Part shown: positions 18,189 through 27,160 of the stretch, in pieces | Layout of the letters: every line of letters begins with the position of its first letter | Numbering within the stretch: position 1 is the stretch's first letter | DNA from: Alteromonas antoniana | GTDB taxonomy: Bacteria > Pseudomonadota > Gammaproteobacteria > Enterobacterales > Alteromonadaceae | Direction of reading: 5' to 3' | DNA length: 64,000 nt | Assembly: GCF_019249295.1 (NCBI RefSeq) | Contig: NZ_JAESDH010000002.1 | Span: 233,428-297,427, forward strand | Position numbers and translations under genes: made by a program | The notes under the pieces: generated by a model | Database searches by the model: none | The model's input: the letters and a program-made list of their open reading frames with translations, nothing else | Told to the model about the DNA's origin: nothing

Positions 18189-19078
18189 ACCTGCCATGGC
18201 TGACGCCTGTCTTTACGCAGTTAACCGGCCGTTTTCTGGCCCAGCGGCTGCATCATGCCTTGTTACTTTGTGGCCCGGCCGGCATAGGGAAACAGACGCT
18301 GGCTGAAGCCTTTGCAAAAACGCTTCTATGCCAGAGACCATCGTCACAAGGCGCATGCGAAAACTGTCAAAGCTGTTCGTTATTCGACGCGGGTACCCAT
18401 CCTGATTTTCATATCCTCGAAAGTGAAAAACAACTGGGTGTGGACAAGATACGTGAGGGAATAGGTAAACTCAGTGCGACGTCACAGCTTGGCAGAAATA
18501 AAGTCCTGGTGATACCCGCTGCAGACTCGATGACCGATTCTGCGGCAAATGCGTTGTTGAAAACCCTGGAAGAACCCACAGATAATACGTTCCTGATGCT
18601 GTTAACTGACAAAGTACAGCACCTGCTGCCGACCATTTTAAGTCGGTGTGAGAAAGCCGTGTTACCGCTGCCACCTGAAGATCAAAGTCTGGCGTGGTTG
18701 CAGCAACAAGGCCTTGAAGAGGCCAGCCCAGCGCTTTTACAGGCATATGGCGGCGCGCCGTTAAAGCTGCTTACAGCGATTAATGCTGAAAGTGAAGGGT
18801 TGTCTTTCCGGGCATTTAATGAAGGAGTAGACGCGCTAATGGCCGGTAGTGCGACGGCTTTAACGCTGGCCACGAAGTGGCAGGATTCAGCCCGTCAGGT
18901 TGTAGGTTGGTGTCAACAGCGTGCTCATCACGCATATACTGCCAGTCAGCGAGTGGAAGATTATGCGGCGTATGCGCAGGCAACGCAGTCAGCGAGGCAG
19001 TTGCAGCATCCCGGTATTAATAAAGTGGTCGTATTGACACAGGTACTGGAAAGGCTGATTCGTCCGGCAGCTTCCTGA
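18185..19078 (+). CDS. holB: DNA polymerase III delta-prime subunit
   Basis: Clamp-loader subunit of 297 residues with an AAA+ fold. It has a P-loop-like GPAGIGKQT near residue 33, a zinc module with four cysteines (C-ENC-QSC) and the SRC motif (TILSRCE) typical of delta-prime, plus [10 protein letters not shown]. It is translated by overlap with tmk. In many relatives a pilZ gene follows; here tatD follows directly. Confidence 0.95.
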   Translation: MNLPWLTPVFTQLTGRFLAQRLHHALLLCGPAGIGKQTLAEAFAKTLLCQRPSSQGACENCQSCSLFDAGTHPDFHILESEKQLGVDKIREGIGKLSATSQLGRNKVLVIPAADSMTDSAANALLKTLEEPTDNTFLMLLTDKVQHLLPTILSRCEKAVLPLPPEDQSLAWLQQQGLEEASPALLQAYGGAPLKLLTAINAESEGLSFRAFNEGVDALMAGSATALTLATKWQDSARQVVGWCQQRAHHAYTASQRVEDYAAYAQATQSARQLQHPGINKVVVLTQVLERLIRPAAS

Positions 19079-19099
19079 CAGTAACGAAAAGAGGTTATT

Positions 19100-19870
19100 T
19101 TGTTTGTAGATTCTCATTGCCATCTCGATCGATTAAAACAATCCAAAGAAGAACTGGCGGAAACACTCAACTTTGCCCGCTCACGCGGAGTGAAACATTT
19201 CCTATGTGTGGCTGTGTCAGTGGATGATTATGACGCAATGGCCGAAACCGTGTCAGAGTTTAGTGACGTTTCGGTATCTTGCGGCGTGCATCCTTTGCAT
19301 CAGGAAGACGCTTGTGATTACGACACGTTACTACAAAAAGCGAGTCGTCCGGAGGTGGTCGCTATCGGTGAGACCGGACTGGATTATTTCTACAGTGCCG
19401 AGACCAAAGCGGTGCAGCTGCAATCATTTGTCGATCATATTCGGGTGGCGAATGCGTTAAACAAGCCCCTGATAATTCACACCCGCGATGCGAGAGAAGA
19501 TACATTGTCGCTTCTTCGCGAGCACAAAGCGCCGGAGACTAACGGCGTATTACATTGTTTCACTGAGTCACTGGAAATGGCGCAGGAAGCTATCGACATG
19601 GGGTTTTACATCTCGATTTCAGGCATTGTTACATTCAACTCAGCTGACGAGTTGCGTGAGGTTGTGAAAGCGGTGCCGTTGGAGCGGCTGTTAATTGAAA
19701 CAGACTCTCCGTGGCTGGCACCAGTTCCTCACCGGGGTAAGCAAAACCAGCCTGGTTACGTTGTGGAAGTTGCCGAGTACATTGCAGATCTGAAGGGCGT
19801 TTCGGTGACTGAACTTGCCAGGCAGACAACGGATAACTTTTATCGCCTTTTTCCGCTTGCGCAACGCTAA
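19100..19870 (+). CDS. TatD-family metal-dependent hydrolase (YcfH)
   Basis: A 256-residue TIM-barrel metallohydrolase of the TatD family, some of which are 3'-5' DNases. The metal ligands are seen as DSHCHLD (H6, H8), GETGLDY, IIHTR, LHCF and ETDSPWLAP. It begins with TTG at 19100, with AGAGG five bases upstream; no other start keeps the HxH motif. Position after holB matches E. coli ycfH. Exact substrate unknown. Confidence 0.92.
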   Translation: MFVDSHCHLDRLKQSKEELAETLNFARSRGVKHFLCVAVSVDDYDAMAETVSEFSDVSVSCGVHPLHQEDACDYDTLLQKASRPEVVAIGETGLDYFYSAETKAVQLQSFVDHIRVANALNKPLIIHTRDAREDTLSLLREHKAPETNGVLHCFTESLEMAQEAIDMGFYISISGIVTFNSADELREVVKAVPLERLLIETDSPWLAPVPHRGKQNQPGYVVEVAEYIADLKGVSVTELARQTTDNFYRLFPLAQR

Positions 19871-19884
19871 TTCAGGGAGAAATC

Positions 19885-20442
19885 ATGACATTGTGGCGTC
19901 AGCAGCTAACCAAAAGTCTTCACCAGACTCGCAATACACCGGAAAGTCGTTATTTTCAGCTGGCAACATGTGATGCCAACGGGCTACCACAGTGTCGGAC
20001 AGTGGTATTTCGCGGCATGACCGACGACCATGCGCTTGAAGTTATCTCGGATACCCGCACGAGTAAGTATCTGGAAATGTCACAACAGCCAGATGTGCAG
20101 GTATGCTGGTATTTCGCCAAAACGCGGGAACAGTATCGCTTCACTGCCACCGCAGATATTATTACTTCCAGCGACGATGCCAAGCGGGTCGCTTCACATT
20201 GGCAGAAGCTGTCTGATGCTGGCAAAAAGCAGTTTTTGTGGGGCGAACCTGACACTGTTCGCGATCCTACCTTACCTTTGGTAGTTGATGGCGACTTCAG
20301 CAACGTGCCCGCACATTTTTGTTTGTTAAGCCTGACAGTAAAGGCAGTGGATTACCTCAACTTACGGGGTAACCCTCAGTTACGGGAAAAGCACGCCATT
20401 GGTGCCAATGGTGAGTGGCTAACAACGTCAGTAATACCTTAA
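19885..20442 (+). CDS. FMN-binding pyridoxamine 5'-phosphate oxidase-like protein
   Basis: A 185-residue split-barrel flavoprotein of the PNPOx-like group that resembles the Alr4036-type family rather than true PdxH: it has RYFQLATCDANGLPQCRTVVFRG and a C-terminal VDYLNL but not the full PdxH C-terminal signature. It begins MTLWRQQL after a CAGGGAGA ribosome site and may be co-transcribed with tatD (14 bases apart). Function unassigned; flavin binding is likely, vitamin B6 synthesis is not shown. Confidence 0.75.
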   Translation: MTLWRQQLTKSLHQTRNTPESRYFQLATCDANGLPQCRTVVFRGMTDDHALEVISDTRTSKYLEMSQQPDVQVCWYFAKTREQYRFTATADIITSSDDAKRVASHWQKLSDAGKKQFLWGEPDTVRDPTLPLVVDGDFSNVPAHFCLLSLTVKAVDYLNLRGNPQLREKHAIGANGEWLTTSVIP

Positions 20443-20575
20443 AAACGCCCGGCTGCAGCGTCCTGACAGGCTGATAGTACCCATTACCGGGTGTACAGTG
20501 AAGAGGGGAAAATTGTCTAATCTGTATAAAGAGCCGCTTTCATAACAGTAAGTAAGATACCTTATCGGTAAAGGA

Positions 20576-20608
20576 AGGTGGCGCTGTATTGAATGTAGCG
20601 CGCCACCT
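20576..20608 (-). terminator. Terminator-like hairpin between convergent genes
   Basis: GGTGGCGC (20577-20584) pairs with GCGCCACC (20600-20607), plus one A-T pair. It follows the SDR gene on the minus strand by 15 bases. The T run on that side is broken (TTCCTTT), so termination strength is uncertain. Confidence 0.45.
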
Positions 20609-20622
20609 GTTGCTGAGTAATG

Positions 20623-21258
20623 TTATTTCAGCAGCTCTTCAGGCGACTGATTGCCTTCAAAGAGTTCAAACACTCTGTTGGTATCGTCCTCTTTCGCCGT
20701 GGCCAGTACAACCATATCCGCAACATCCTCGCGCGTAATTTTCATAGCGTCTCTTGAGTCGGGGCGCTTAGCTGTCACTTTCCCGGTAGCAGCTTCATCT
20801 GTCAACGACCCGGGACGCAGGACCGTATGCCGGATACCCGCATTTATCAGATGTTCATCAGCCATATGCTTGGCCACCAGGTAGGGTTTGATATCACTGT
20901 CAATTTCATCAGGATCGCCAGCTCCAACAGCACTCACCATAATGAAGTGTTTAAGCTTTGCACGTACCGCGTATTCCACTGAATTTCTTGCTGCCCACAA
21001 ATCAATTAACAACGTTTTATCAGGCCCTGTGCTGCCGCCTGATCCTGCGGTAAATATGACACTATCCATACCCTGAAAGGCCTGAAAAAAATCAGACTCC
21101 AGATCTTTTTCAAAGATATCCAGATTAGGGTGATTCATGCCGCCTAGCTTATTGGCGTCCCGCACCATAGCCCTGACACGATAATCCTTATCGAGAAGCT
21201 TCTGAGTTATCATTTTGCCGATTTGTCCACTAGCGCCAATAACCAATACAGATTTCAT
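20623..21258 (-). CDS. NAD(P)-binding atypical SDR protein (NmrA/YwnB-like)
   Basis: A 211-residue Rossmann protein with the dinucleotide motif VIGASGQIGKMI at the N terminus and a YLVAK stretch in place of a classical YxxxK. VLRPGSLTDE and the short length point to the atypical SDR group that includes NAD(P)H-sensing and flavin-reductase-like proteins. Start at ATG 21258 with GGGAGT upstream; upstream codons are not conserved-looking. Role unknown. Confidence 0.8.
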   Translation of the reverse strand: MKSVLVIGASGQIGKMITQKLLDKDYRVRAMVRDANKLGGMNHPNLDIFEKDLESDFFQAFQGMDSVIFTAGSGGSTGPDKTLLIDLWAARNSVEYAVRAKLKHFIMVSAVGAGDPDEIDSDIKPYLVAKHMADEHLINAGIRHTVLRPGSLTDEAATGKVTAKRPDSRDAMKITREDVADMVVLATAKEDDTNRVFELFEGNQSPEELLK

Positions 21259-21344
21259 TTTTACTCCCTGAATGTAACTTGTAATAGTTATTGATTCACA
21301 TTGTGGTAGACAAAAGATCAGGAACAAACAGAATAAATAAGCAT

Positions 21345-21369
21345 AAAAAAGCCGGGCAATGCCCGGCTT
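21345..21369 (-). terminator. Rho-independent terminator of the M2 peptidase gene
   Basis: GCCGGGC (21351-21357) pairs with GCCCGGC (21361-21367), extended by A-T pairs, and is followed on the minus strand by six T. It lies 16 bases beyond the peptidase stop. Confidence 0.85.
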
Positions 21370-21384
21370 CGTGTTATCTGACGA

Positions 21385-23226
21385 CTACCAGCCGCACTGT
21401 CTGCCCTGGTTTTGCTCGTCGAGCCACTCTTTTAAGGGGGCAAAATAAGCCTGGATTGTGCTGGCGTCCATTTCAGGACTGCCTGTGATCTTCTCCAGTG
21501 CGTTTTGCCATGGCTCACTCATGCCCATTTCAAGCATGTCGTTAAGCGCTTTGCCTGCTTCCTCGCTGCCGTAGATTGAACAGCGATTCAATGGGCCTTC
21601 ATCACCAGCGATATCACACAGCGCCTGGTGAAACTGGAACTGAAGAATGTGCGCCAGGAAATAGCGGGTGTAAGGCACGTTAGCAGGAACGTGATATTTT
21701 GCACCCGGGTCAAACGCATCGGCGGGGCGGGGAACCGGAGCCATAACTCCCTGATATTTTTCACGAAGCTCCCACCAGACCTGATTGTAATTTTCAGGTG
21801 TAACCTCACCGGACAGTACTTTCCAGCGCCATTGGTCAACCATCAGGCCGAATGGGATAAATGCAATTTTATCCAGTGCCACCTGCATCAGCATACCAAT
21901 ATCGTTAGACGCATCCGGGATAGTATCGATCAGACCAATTTGCTTGAGGTATTTAGGCGTAATGGATAATGCGATGGTATCGCCAATGGCTTCGTGGAAT
22001 CCATCGTTGGCTGAACCGCGATAAAGCAGGGGCTGATCTTTATAAGCGCGCTGATAATAGTTGTGTCCCAGCTCATGGTGAATAACGTTAAATTCTTCAC
22101 CGGTAATTTGAATACACATTTTGATCCGCAGATCGTCTTTATCATCAAGATCCCATGCAGACGCATGGCACTGTACGTCACGGCCCTCAGGTTTCTGAAA
22201 CTGTGACCGCTCCCAGAATGTCTCAGGCAGTTTCTCAAATCCGAGTGAAGAGAAAAATGACTCAGCTTGCTTCACCATCTTAATCTCATCATACCCTTGG
22301 GCTTTTAGTGCACCGGTTACGTCTGGTACCACCATTTCCTGTTCTGGCTTAACCAGATCGTACACATTGCCCCATGTTTGCGCCCACATATTTCCGAGCA
22401 GATGTGCAGGAATTGGTTTGTTTTGCGGCACGTTATCTGTACCGTAATGTTCACCCAGCTTGGCGCGCACATGGCAATGTAAAGCTTCGTAGAAGGGTTC
22501 AACCTGACCCCAAAGGCGATCGAGCTCTTGTGGAAAGTCATCCGCTGGCATATCGTACTTACCGCGCCACAGTTCACTGACATTCGCAAAGCCAAGTTCT
22601 TCCGCTCCCTCATTCGCCAGTGCTACCTGCTCTTCATACAGCGGCTTCATGGGTACAGCTACCTCACGCCAGCCTTTCCAGAACTCAAGCAGAAGATCAT
22701 AGTCACGGGATGATGCCATTTGAGAACTCATCTCTACCAGACTGAAACACGTATTGTCGTCACGACAATACTCGCCGGCACCATACATGCCATCTAAATC
22801 TGAACCGATTTTGGCTAAACGCTCCGATTTTTCAGGATCGGAAGGGGGAGGCAATGTCAGGCCATTTCGAAGGAGGTCAAGCTTTCGACGCGTGTCTGCA
22901 TCTACCTCAACGTTATTAAACTTTGCGGCTTCTTTTGCCAGTTGCGCCACCTTTGTGGATAACTGTTCACCCAGATAGGCACTCACCGCAGCGGTATCAA
23001 CATTTATGTTGGTGGCGTAGCTCCATTGAGCATGTGCTGCCGGCAATTGAATTTTTGCGATGTCATTTTGCGCCTGCTCTAAAAAGGCTTTCGCGTCGGC
23101 AGCTGTTAGCGATGACGCTTCTGCAGACGTTGACGACGACTGTGAAGTATTTTGTTCAGGCTGACTACAGCCGGACAAAGAAAGACCGACCATAGCAGCA
23201 ACGAGTGTGGTTTTTATTTTAAACAT
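21385..23226 (-). CDS. M2-family (ACE-like) dipeptidyl carboxypeptidase lipoprotein
   Basis: A zinc metallopeptidase of 613 residues related to angiotensin-converting enzyme, expected to remove C-terminal dipeptides in the periplasm. A lipobox LSGC puts the acylated cysteine at C20, so it should be membrane-anchored. The zinc site is HHELGH (H384, E385, H388) and the third ligand E412 in GFHEAIGD, which is the ACE pattern. The Ser/Thr-rich stretch after C20 is a linker. It has its own terminator and a 435-base upstream region, so it is a single-gene unit. With the prolyl oligopeptidase at 61072 it suggests growth on peptides. Confidence 0.95.
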   Translation of the reverse strand: MFKIKTTLVAAMVGLSLSGCSQPEQNTSQSSSTSAEASSLTAADAKAFLEQAQNDIAKIQLPAAHAQWSYATNINVDTAAVSAYLGEQLSTKVAQLAKEAAKFNNVEVDADTRRKLDLLRNGLTLPPPSDPEKSERLAKIGSDLDGMYGAGEYCRDDNTCFSLVEMSSQMASSRDYDLLLEFWKGWREVAVPMKPLYEEQVALANEGAEELGFANVSELWRGKYDMPADDFPQELDRLWGQVEPFYEALHCHVRAKLGEHYGTDNVPQNKPIPAHLLGNMWAQTWGNVYDLVKPEQEMVVPDVTGALKAQGYDEIKMVKQAESFFSSLGFEKLPETFWERSQFQKPEGRDVQCHASAWDLDDKDDLRIKMCIQITGEEFNVIHHELGHNYYQRAYKDQPLLYRGSANDGFHEAIGDTIALSITPKYLKQIGLIDTIPDASNDIGMLMQVALDKIAFIPFGLMVDQWRWKVLSGEVTPENYNQVWWELREKYQGVMAPVPRPADAFDPGAKYHVPANVPYTRYFLAHILQFQFHQALCDIAGDEGPLNRCSIYGSEEAGKALNDMLEMGMSEPWQNALEKITGSPEMDASTIQAYFAPLKEWLDEQNQGRQCGW

Positions 23227-23661
23227 AGACAGTTCCTTGGAAAGCTATTCTTATGAAATAAAAGAGACATTCTTTTTCTTCAGCTGACGGCTAACATCAA
23301 CGTTTAGTGTTGTGCAGACCTGACCTTGCATACAAAGCGCTGTGTCTGAGCTAACACCAAAATGAAAATTGGCATGCCAGATCAGACTGTTTTCATATCC
23401 GTTTAGGATATTGCTGCCGGGCACACCATGTTTTTGTGAACCTGACGACGCATAACGCTTTGAAAATGCCTCTGTATTATTTTGGTTATTTGCAACTGGT
23501 CACGAAGACCTGCTGGCTTTGTTCGTTAAATAGCGTAGCGCATCTATAATACACAGCAGAGACAATTTCGCACCTGATATCCTTATTAAGCGGAGTGATC
23601 CCCGGATAAAAAGCAGAGCAAAATGAAGAGGAATAGCTGAAAAACAGAGCAGAAAGGCCGC
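23227..23661. other. Intergenic region, 435 bases, no gene supported
   Basis: Upstream of the M2 peptidase and downstream of the YchJ-like gene. A minus-strand frame at 23486-23686 has no ribosome site and runs into the neighbouring gene, so it is not called. The peptidase promoter is presumably here but was not identified. Confidence 0.4.
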
Positions 23662-23676
23662 TTAAGCGGCTTTGTT
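23652..23676 (-). terminator. Weak hairpin containing the stop codon of the YchJ-like gene
   Basis: On the minus strand AAAGCCGC and GCGGCCTTT pair around TTAA, and the TAA of the gene lies in that loop. The following T run is short. It may terminate transcription at the very end of the coding region. Confidence 0.4.
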
Positions 23677-24126
23677 CAGGCAGCACTGTTTAAACTTTTT
23701 GCCACTCTGGCAAGGGCAGGCATCGTTACGACCAATAGCAATTTTACCGAAATCACTGTGAAGGTCTCCAGAGGTGTACACCCAGCGCCCGGATTCCTTT
23801 AAGAAACGAGACGTTTCATGCAGCATATGGGGACGCCTTTGATAGAAATAATAGGCTTTGAACTCGACGCAATCATGCTTCTGTTGTGGCACTATCTGCA
23901 ACGCAAACCACTTGTTTTCACTTGCGTGCTCGGCAAGTGCGTCCACAGTCAATGTTGTTTTGGTTTCACTGTCGTAGGTATCCAGAATATACCCGTAATC
24001 TCCAATACAATATGCACTGTAGCGCGAACGCATTAGCTTCTCAGGAGTCTGTGCAGGTTGCTTTCCTTTAATAACAGGCTCACAGCAAACAGAAAACGTA
24101 TCTTCAGAACAACAATAACAGCGCAT
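23662..24126 (-). CDS. YchJ-family SEC-C motif protein (UPF0225)
   Basis: A 154-residue protein with a cysteine-rich N terminus (MRCYCCSEDTFSVCC), a central NTF2-like region with RSRYSAYCIGDYGYILDTY, and a C-terminal SEC-C zinc motif (RNDACPCQSGKKFKQCC). This is the layout of E. coli YchJ. SEC-C motifs bind zinc and are also found in SecA; the role of YchJ proteins is not established. It sits alone between the SulA-like gene and the M2 peptidase. Confidence 0.9.
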   Translation of the reverse strand: MRCYCCSEDTFSVCCEPVIKGKQPAQTPEKLMRSRYSAYCIGDYGYILDTYDSETKTTLTVDALAEHASENKWFALQIVPQQKHDCVEFKAYYFYQRRPHMLHETSRFLKESGRWVYTSGDLHSDFGKIAIGRNDACPCQSGKKFKQCCLNKAA

Positions 24127-24182
24127 CTCAACGAGCTTGGTTTAATGAATGTTGACTGAATTTTACCGGCTCATCGGGCTGT

Positions 24183-24554
24183 TTACCACGGCCCAATCAC
24201 AACATTTTGCTGCTCGTGCTGTGATGCCGCTATCGTAAGGTTCACTACCGACACACTGTATTTCTGACACAAAGACTGAATACGGGACTTCTCTGCCTCG
24301 TTAAGAGACAAATTTTCTACATAGATTGTGTTGCACTGACCAGATTCAATGATTCGCTGGATCCAGCCTGGCACCTTCTCTTGATTTGGCTTTTGTATTC
24401 TTATGCCGTGCATCACGTCCTTTTTAAATGCCACAGACTCTGCAAGCAAATAAGACCAACCTTTATTGTTTTCGCCTGTACCCGGATATCCCTCGAAAGG
24501 CAGTGGTAGTTGCACTACGTTATCAACCTGAATCATTTGGTGTGAATGTGTCAT
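24183..24554 (-). CDS. SulA-like SOS cell division inhibitor
   Basis: A 123-residue protein that resembles SulA/ImuA-type degenerate RecA folds: a hydrophobic start of the core (VVQLPLPFEG), GWSYLLAE, a central IRIQKP, WIQRIIESGQCNTIYVENLSLNEAEKS corresponding to the SulA stretch with a helix, a hydrophobic strand and DDLTEEE, then VSVVNLTI. Similarity is by pattern, not high identity, and it is shorter than E. coli SulA (169). Three LexA-like boxes lie 14-61 bases before the ATG, the setting expected for sulA, which blocks FtsZ during DNA damage. AAGG precedes the ATG. A different SOS role cannot be excluded. Confidence 0.65.
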   Translation of the reverse strand: MTHSHQMIQVDNVVQLPLPFEGYPGTGENNKGWSYLLAESVAFKKDVMHGIRIQKPNQEKVPGWIQRIIESGQCNTIYVENLSLNEAEKSRIQSLCQKYSVSVVNLTIAASQHEQQNVVIGPW

Positions 24555-24563
24555 GTGAAAGCC

Positions 24564-24615
24564 TTGTGTGTTTATACAGTGTTCGTATATACAGTAGTAC
24601 TGTATAAATAAACAT
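24564..24615. promoter_or_regulatory. Cluster of three LexA-like boxes upstream of the SulA-like gene
   Basis: Each matches CTGT-N8-ACAG with one mismatch: minus strand 24579-24594 (CTGTATATACGAACAC), minus strand 24564-24579 (CTGTATAAACACACAA), and plus strand 24600-24615 (CTGTATAAATAAACAT). The A/T-rich centres are typical of gammaproteobacterial LexA sites. The plus-strand copy is identical to one of the two boxes at 63361. Confidence 0.7.
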
Positions 24616-24834
24616 GCAAGTGTTTTTTTTATACAATGTGTTTTGTCTGATTGTTCACAAAGGGGGTGCCATGAAGCCCAGACTGCAAGGCAGAGAACAC
24701 GAGAAAAATCGTCGTTTCCTGATAAAGGCTTAAGGTCTTACTTTGGCAAATGACATTTTTATTACGCTTTTATTGCAAAAATATGACAAGAAGATAGACT
24801 TCGCACAGTTTGCGAGCATCACTATTGGTACATT

Positions 24835-26019
24835 ATGGGTTCCAGATTTTACACTACGTTTATAACGCTACTCTGTAGTGGTTTTACCGGTTCCGCCTTT
24901 TCTTCAGATAATGTGAATGTGACATACGCCAAGCCGGGTATCACTTTCAGCACATCTGATGAACGTTACAAGGTGAATGTCCATGCGCGTTTTCAGTTTC
25001 GTTATGCGACCCCCGATGATTCACAGCCATTAGTTCCCGACGATTATCTCATTGAAGAGGGAACCGAGTTTGGTACCAATCGGGCCCGACTCAAAATTAA
25101 GGGAAATGTAAGCCAGCCGTGGCTGCGGTTTTCCATGGAATACGATCTGAAAAATAACTATTTGCTCGATTACCGCTTCAGGGTAGAGAAATATGACTGG
25201 CTGAAATTTAAAATAGGTCAGTGGAAGCTTGAGTATTCCAGAGAGAGAAGTATTAGTAGCGGCGGTCAGCAAATGCTGGACCGTTCCATTATTAATCGTC
25301 ATTTTACGATTGACCGTCATCAGGCAGCATCTGTTTATGGACATATTGATCAGGGCGGATGGATTAATTTTAACTACTGGGCAGGCGTAGGAACCGGAAC
25401 AGGCCGTGGAAACAGCGCCGACGACGATAGTCATCCGCTCTACTTTGGTCGTGTGCAATGGAATTTTCTCGGACAGGAAATGCCGTTCGTTGCCAGCGAT
25501 ATAAATATTACCGAAACACCCATTGCCAGCATCGGCTTTGCATCTGCTGTAAATCGAAGCAAGTATACCCGCTTCTCATCTTCGGGCGGTGGCTCATTAG
25601 TTGGTTTTGATGAGGGGGAAGAAGGGCAATTTGATATTGAGCAATACAATGTGGATGCCGCATTCCTTTACAAAGGAGTCAGCGCTCAGGCCGAGTATCA
25701 CGAAAAAACGGTCAAAGACTTGTTGAACGGAGGGCTGGAGCGGACATTAACGGGTTATTACGTCCAGGGTGGATACTTTTTGCACCAGTTAATACCGTCA
25801 TGGCCTAAGCCGTTAGAAGTTGCAGCACGATATGCCAGTTATGATCCTGCTGAGACAAACGCCATTACGCAAAAAGAAAAAGCACTGGCATTCAACTGGT
25901 TTATTAGCGGACATAAGAATAAAGTTACAGTCGATGCTACCCGGTTTGAATATTCAGGTGATCAATCAGAAAACCTGGATGAATGGCGTTATCGGGTACA
26001 ATGGGATGTGAGCTTTTAG
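24835..26019 (+). CDS. Phosphate-selective porin O/P family outer membrane protein
   Basis: A 394-residue outer membrane beta-barrel with a signal peptide (about 1-23, cut near AFS-SD) and a terminal phenylalanine (WDVSF) used by the BAM machinery. The long run of alternating strands, RARLKIKG and repeated FxxRFQFRY-like segments resemble the OprO/OprP family, which passes phosphate or polyphosphate. A plus-strand pho box was not found, so regulation by phosphate is not shown. The ATG at 24835 has a poor ribosome site. It is followed by a strong terminator and has no operon partner. Confidence 0.85.
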   Translation: MGSRFYTTFITLLCSGFTGSAFSSDNVNVTYAKPGITFSTSDERYKVNVHARFQFRYATPDDSQPLVPDDYLIEEGTEFGTNRARLKIKGNVSQPWLRFSMEYDLKNNYLLDYRFRVEKYDWLKFKIGQWKLEYSRERSISSGGQQMLDRSIINRHFTIDRHQAASVYGHIDQGGWINFNYWAGVGTGTGRGNSADDDSHPLYFGRVQWNFLGQEMPFVASDINITETPIASIGFASAVNRSKYTRFSSSGGGSLVGFDEGEEGQFDIEQYNVDAAFLYKGVSAQAEYHEKTVKDLLNGGLERTLTGYYVQGGYFLHQLIPSWPKPLEVAARYASYDPAETNAITQKEKALAFNWFISGHKNKVTVDATRFEYSGDQSENLDEWRYRVQWDVSF

Positions 26020-26028
26020 CAGATATAA

Positions 26029-26054
26029 AAGAGGCCCGGGGAACCGGGCCTCTT
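26029..26054 (+). terminator. Rho-independent terminator of the porin gene
   Basis: AAGAGGCCCGG (26029-26039) pairs with CCGGGCCTCTT (26044-26054) around GGAA, with T-rich sequence after it. Confidence 0.9.
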
Positions 26055-26271
26055 ACTATTTTTTGCATCTGTGTACACACGTAGTGTAAAGACAGAATAG
26101 GCTCTGATGCTACTCAAATCACACTGTCGCCAGTGGAGAGTTATACACCAGATTCACGTCAGCGAGATGGGAAAAGACGAATTTCAGGAAAAGGCTTAAA
26201 GCCAACCTCATCGCTGTACCACCACTTTGCAGGTGTCTGCGTACGTGACGTTACCGGTCTTACGTTATCAA

Positions 26272-26403
26272 TCAGTTAGACAGTAACTCAGATTTCTTCT
26301 TAATCTTACAATCGAAAATACGTTGCGTGTTTTTTCTACCAATGTAAAAAGCCACGGTGTACGGATGCTTGCGTTTGAAAAATTTCATTAGCGATTTTAA
26401 CAT
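26272..26403 (-). CDS. Small basic protein, 43 residues, unknown function
   Basis: A short minus-strand ORF starting MLKSLMKFFKRKHPYTVAFY and ending KKKSELLSN. It is preceded by AAGGAGGC five bases before the ATG, the best ribosome binding site in this part of the window. The product is strongly basic with a short hydrophobic patch (TVAFYI) and one cysteine. It sits alone in the roughly 490 bases between the porin terminator and msrQ, on the same strand as msrPQ but downstream of it. I do not recognise a family. The evidence for it is the ribosome site, the ATG and the biased composition. Confidence 0.55.
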   Translation of the reverse strand: MLKSLMKFFKRKHPYTVAFYIGRKNTQRIFDCKIKKKSELLSN

Positions 26404-26512
26404 TGAAGCCTCCTTATCTATTTTCGCCTATTCAGAATAGAAAAATCCTGAAGAGATGTCCAGTATTATTTCAAAAAAGTGTCATAAAGCTGTAACAAAT
26501 GGGTGTTAACCG

Positions 26513-27160
26513 TCAGGGGAGCTTCCTGGCTGGCCTTGCCAGTTTAATCAACTTGTCTCTTCTTATTAGCAACAGAATAAAGAGTATGCCCCAGTAGAAA
26601 AGGGAGTCGCCAAACAGTGTTTTCTGTGACCAGGTGAAATGAAGCAAGGCAAGTATCCCGATAAGGTAAATACTGTTATGCAAAGATTGCCAACGAGGTC
26701 CGAGGCGACGGCGGATCCGGTTCGGTGAAGTCGCGGTGAGCAGTAACAACAGAATCAGCGCAGAAAAGCCGACGGTGATGTAAGGCCTTTTGGCAATTTC
26801 ACTAATGATTAACGACCAGTCGAACTGAATTTCAAAGGCACAATAGGTCAGAAAGTGAACGCAGGCATAAACAAAGCTGTATATGCCCAACAGACGTCTG
26901 AAGCGCACCAGAGCGGGGAAGGGGATCCATTTTGCCAAAGGAGAGACCAGTAAAGTCACCAGTAACAGGTTTACCGCCCATGTGCCGGTTGTATGTAACA
27001 GCGCTTTTACCGGATCAGCCCCGAGGTTGTCGGTGACACCCAGATAAAATAACGTAGCGATGTGAAGCCATATAGCCAGGTGAATCAACGTCTTTGCAGC
27101 GATGATTTGTTTTCCCGAAAGCGGTACCGGCTTTTTTAACAGACGACGTGTTAATACCAC
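26513..27160 (-). CDS. msrQ: MsrQ, heme-binding membrane subunit of the MsrPQ methionine sulfoxide reductase
   Basis: An integral membrane b-type cytochrome of 215 residues that passes electrons from the quinone pool to MsrP. About six membrane segments are visible, with histidines in the expected helices ([35 protein letters not shown]). It starts at a GTG (27160) and overlaps the end of msrP by ten bases, so the two are coupled. Confidence 0.95.
   Translation of the reverse strand: MVLTRRLLKKPVPLSGKQIIAAKTLIHLAIWLHIATLFYLGVTDNLGADPVKALLHTTGTWAVNLLLVTLLVSPLAKWIPFPALVRFRRLLGIYSFVYACVHFLTYCAFEIQFDWSLIISEIAKRPYITVGFSALILLLLLTATSPNRIRRRLGPRWQSLHNSIYLIGILALLHFTWSQKTLFGDSLFYWGILFILLLIRRDKLIKLARPARKLP

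Noticed and set aside
23486..23686. Minus-strand frame of 66 codons upstream of the M2 peptidase
   Set aside because: Overlaps the end of the YchJ-like gene and its hairpin, and lacks a ribosome site.
25030..25458. 142-codon frame antisense to the porin gene
   Set aside because: Shadow of the porin coding sequence; no start signal.
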